Shown here: positions 33,154 to 34,936 of the stretch, piece by piece | How the letters are laid out: the number at the start of each line of letters is the position of its first letter | Position numbering within the stretch: the first letter of the stretch is position 1 | Assembly (NCBI RefSeq): GCF_009745975.1 | Contig: NZ_WHOL01000043.1 | Coordinates: 1-34,936, forward strand | Origin: Actinokineospora pegani | Lineage (GTDB): Bacteria; Actinomycetota; Actinomycetes; Mycobacteriales; Pseudonocardiaceae | Length of the DNA: 34,936 nucleotides | Reading direction: 5' to 3' | Translations under genes and position numbers: made by a program | The notes under the pieces: model-generated | What the model was told of the DNA's origin: nothing | Seen by the model: only the letters and a program-made list of their open reading frames with translations | Database searches by the model: none

Positions 33154-33222
33154 GCGACGATCGTGTCACGCCCGCCGGAAACCCGGTTGCCGACTCCACC
33201 GGCGCGCGCCGACGATGACCGG

Positions 33223-33750
33223 GTGCCCCGCATCGACCGAGCCACCGAGGACGACTGGCCGCTGCTGCGCGCGGTGCGCGTCGCGGCCCTCACCGACGTC
33301 CCGCGCGCGTTCGCGTCCACCTTGGAGCGCCAGCACTCGATGACCGAGGCGCAGTGGCGCGCGTGGCTGGGCGAGGTGGCGTTCTTCCTGGCCACCGAGG
33401 ACGGCGAGCCCGTCGGCGTCGCGGGCGGGGCGCCCGACCCGGCCGGGTTGGAGCTGGTGTCGGTGTGGGTCGCCGCCCGCCACCGCGGCGGACCGCTGGC
33501 GGCGGAGCTGGTGGGCGGCGTCGTCGAGCACGCCCGCGCCTCGGGGCACGCCGCGGTCACCGCCTGGGTCGGCGGGTGGAACGACCGGGCGGCACGCTTC
33601 TACGCCCGCCTGGGCTTCGCCCCCACCGGCCGCACCGACCTCAACCCGGTCTACCGGGCCCAGTGCGAGGTCGAGCTGTCGCTACCGCTGTCCGACGACC
33701 TGGGCCATGGGCGGCCGGTCGGCGACCAGGACGGGGACCGGGTCCGGTAG
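33223..33750 (+). CDS. GNAT-family N-acetyltransferase
   Basis: 175 residues. The GNAT fold shows IDRATEDDWPLLRAVRVAALTDVPRAFAS, a central ATEDGEPVGVAGG strand pair, VAARHRGGPLAAELVGGVVEHARASG (acetyl-CoA binding, a variant of RxxGxG/A), and the C-terminal WNDRAARFYARLGFAPTGR. The acceptor is unknown. The start GTG 33223 has GACGAT six bases upstream. The last 69 bases overlap the convergent gpgS gene. Confidence 0.88.
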   Translation: MPRIDRATEDDWPLLRAVRVAALTDVPRAFASTLERQHSMTEAQWRAWLGEVAFFLATEDGEPVGVAGGAPDPAGLELVSVWVAARHRGGPLAAELVGGVVEHARASGHAAVTAWVGGWNDRAARFYARLGFAPTGRTDLNPVYRAQCEVELSLPLSDDLGHGRPVGDQDGDRVR

Positions 33751-34590
33751 CCACTCGTCGCCGACCTGGGTGAACTGGGTCAGCGCGGCCCCGCTGTCGG
33801 GCACGCCGCAGCGGTCCAGGGCGGTGCCGAGGATCTGCCGGGCCATCGCGCCCAACTGGGCCAGCGAGCGGTTGCGGTGCTTGCGCACGCCCAGGTTGAC
33901 CTGCGCGATCCCGTCGAGCCCGAAGCGGGCGTGCGCGTCGAGCAGCAGCCCGATCTCCACCCCGTACCCGGCCGCGAACGGCACCGACCCCAGGAACTGC
34001 CTGGTACCGCCGTACTCACCGCCGAGCGGCTGCACGACCGCGCCCAGCTCGGGGCGCAGCGCGCAGAGCACCGGGCGGGCCAGCAGCTCGGTCACCCGGC
34101 CGCCGCCGGTGCTCTCCAACCGCAGCGGGCGCCGGTAGAAGCCCTTGACCAGGTGCGTGCCACCGACGGTCAGCAGCGGCCCGAGCAGCGCGGGGACGTA
34201 GGCCGGATCGGGGTCGACCAGGTCGGAGTCGAGGAACACCAGCAGATCACCGCTGGTCGCGGCCAACGACCGCCACAGCACCTCCCCCTTGCCCGGCCAC
34301 GGCGGCAGGTCGGGCAGCACCGCGTCGCGGTGCACCACGCGCGCCCCGGCCTCGGCGGCGCGCGCGGCCGTCGCGTCGGTCGACCCGGAGTCGATGACGA
34401 CCAGTTCGTCCACCAGGGAGCCGAGCAGGGGCCGCACAGACGCCACCACAGCGCCAACGCTGGCCTCTTCGTCCAACGCGGGCAACACGACACTCACCGT
34501 CCGCCCCGCCTTGGCCGCCACCAGCTCACCGACCGTCCACGCGGGCCGCTGCCAAGTGCGCTCCGCGAGCAACCGCTCACCCGGTGTCAC
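33682..34590 (-). CDS. gpgS: Glucosyl-3-phosphoglycerate synthase GpgS
   Basis: 302 residues of the GT81 type: SVVLPALDEEASVGAVV, VIDSGSTDATA, the metal-binding LVFLDSDLVDPD, GEYGGTRQFLGSVPFAAGYGVEIGLLLD and VRKHRNRSL. It transfers glucose from a nucleotide sugar to 3-phosphoglycerate, the first step to glucosylglycerate and, in mycobacteria, methylglucose lipopolysaccharides. The start is GTG 34590. The order gpgS-DivIVA-like-tag-DUF3117 matches Rv1208-Rv1211. No folP-like gene follows upstream; repeats do. Confidence 0.93.
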   Translation of the reverse strand: MTPGERLLAERTWQRPAWTVGELVAAKAGRTVSVVLPALDEEASVGAVVASVRPLLGSLVDELVVIDSGSTDATAARAAEAGARVVHRDAVLPDLPPWPGKGEVLWRSLAATSGDLLVFLDSDLVDPDPAYVPALLGPLLTVGGTHLVKGFYRRPLRLESTGGGRVTELLARPVLCALRPELGAVVQPLGGEYGGTRQFLGSVPFAAGYGVEIGLLLDAHARFGLDGIAQVNLGVRKHRNRSLAQLGAMARQILGTALDRCGVPDSGAALTQFTQVGDEWLPDPVPVLVADRPPMAQVVGQR

Positions 34591-34936
34591 GCCCGCCCCC
34601 GCATCAACTCAACCGGCTGGCTGCACCAGCCTGGAGAACACTCCCCACCAACCACACCGGACCGACGAGAACCCCTCACCCGCCCGAACACCCCCACACC
34701 CGGCAACTCGGCCACCCCCGCACCGCGCGACAGACCCACCGGCTGGCGCTTTCCGCAAGCGACCCTCCACCACGGCCAGCCGAGGTGGAGAGAACGCTTC
34801 CGACCACCCACCCCCAGCCATCCGCCCACACCCGCACTACGCGACAGACCCGCCAGCCGACGCACGACAAGAGCAACACCCAACCGCGGCCACCCCACAC
34901 CGGGCCGACCAGAGCACCCAACCGCACCCAACCGAA
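34591..34936. repeat. Degenerate tandem repeats upstream of gpgS
   Basis: About three imperfect units of roughly 114-125 bp, C-rich on the plus strand. GCGACAGACCCACC (34727) recurs as GCGACAGACCCGCC (34841). ACCGGCTGG near 34612 recurs near 34737. CACACCGGACCGAC (34653) recurs as CACACCGGGCCGAC (34896). The 114-residue minus frame across it has repeated low-complexity sequence and a drop in G/C third positions, so I do not call it a gene. Confidence 0.65.

Noticed and set aside
34587-34931. 114-residue minus-strand frame overlapping gpgS start by four bases
   Set aside because: Repetitive Gly/Val/Arg/Trp-rich sequence with low third-position G/C and tandem DNA repeats underneath; no family features.
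1-34936. CRISPR arrays, prophage, intact insertion sequence or rRNA
   Set aside because: No regularly spaced repeats, phage genes, transposase or rRNA-like sequence were found.

Overview
This is a very GC-rich actinobacterial chromosome segment. The low-confidence taxonomic guess is Pseudonocardiales (Actinokineospora, Saccharothrix or Lentzea-like). Evidence includes strong G/C at third codon positions, many GTG starts, an ESX (type VII secretion) accessory cassette, a mycobacterial-type sigE-rseA-htrA-tatB block and apparent leaderless promoters. I see no rRNA, tRNA, CRISPR array, prophage or intact insertion sequence.

Layout. (1) 1-4030, minus strand: an ESX accessory cassette of two paralogous PPE/WXG100-like proteins, a proline-rich helical partner and an EspG-type chaperone; the leftmost gene runs off the edge. 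(2) 4234-6131: a metallophosphoesterase coupled to a ParB-like protein, then a secreted I36-type peptidase inhibitor homologue. (3) 6242-11205: a sugar ABC importer matching LpqY-SugA-SugB-SugC (trehalose import in mycobacteria) with a general-stress membrane protein upstream. (4) 11455-15624: acyl-CoA dehydrogenase and two CoA-ester lyases in two transcription units that share a palindromic operator-like motif, plus two small proteins. (5) 15717-19975: an APH(6)/Hur-type kinase coupled to an ArsR-type regulator, a soluble MgtE-N/CBS protein coupled to a DUF1003 protein, and a MarR regulator. (6) 20112-25775: mrp, tatB, htrA, rseA, sigE and an O-methyltransferase. (7) 25866-28420: divergent glgC and glgA. 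(8) 28456-34590: GtrA-like protein, leucyl aminopeptidase, a DUF3117 small protein, enoyl-CoA hydratase, tag, SRPBCC, DivIVA-like, GNAT and gpgS. (9) 34591-34936: degenerate tandem repeats.

Read in reverse, gene order and relative orientation follow, from memory, the Mycobacterium tuberculosis stretch Rv1208 (gpgS) to Rv1238 (sugC), with some genes lost and lineage-specific genes inserted. The segment groups glucan/trehalose metabolism (gpgS, glgA, glgC, lpqY-sugABC) with envelope stress control (sigE, rseA, htrA).

The least ordinary signals are non-coding. They are a pair of related MITE-like elements, one with CTAG duplications and each touching a gene control or stop signal; six genes with a TAGNNT box exactly six bases before the start codon; three TGAGA motifs at exact 11-bp steps upstream of sigE; a shared operator in the acyl-CoA genes; and a complex inverted-repeat element between mrp and tatB whose arms can pair in mutually exclusive ways.
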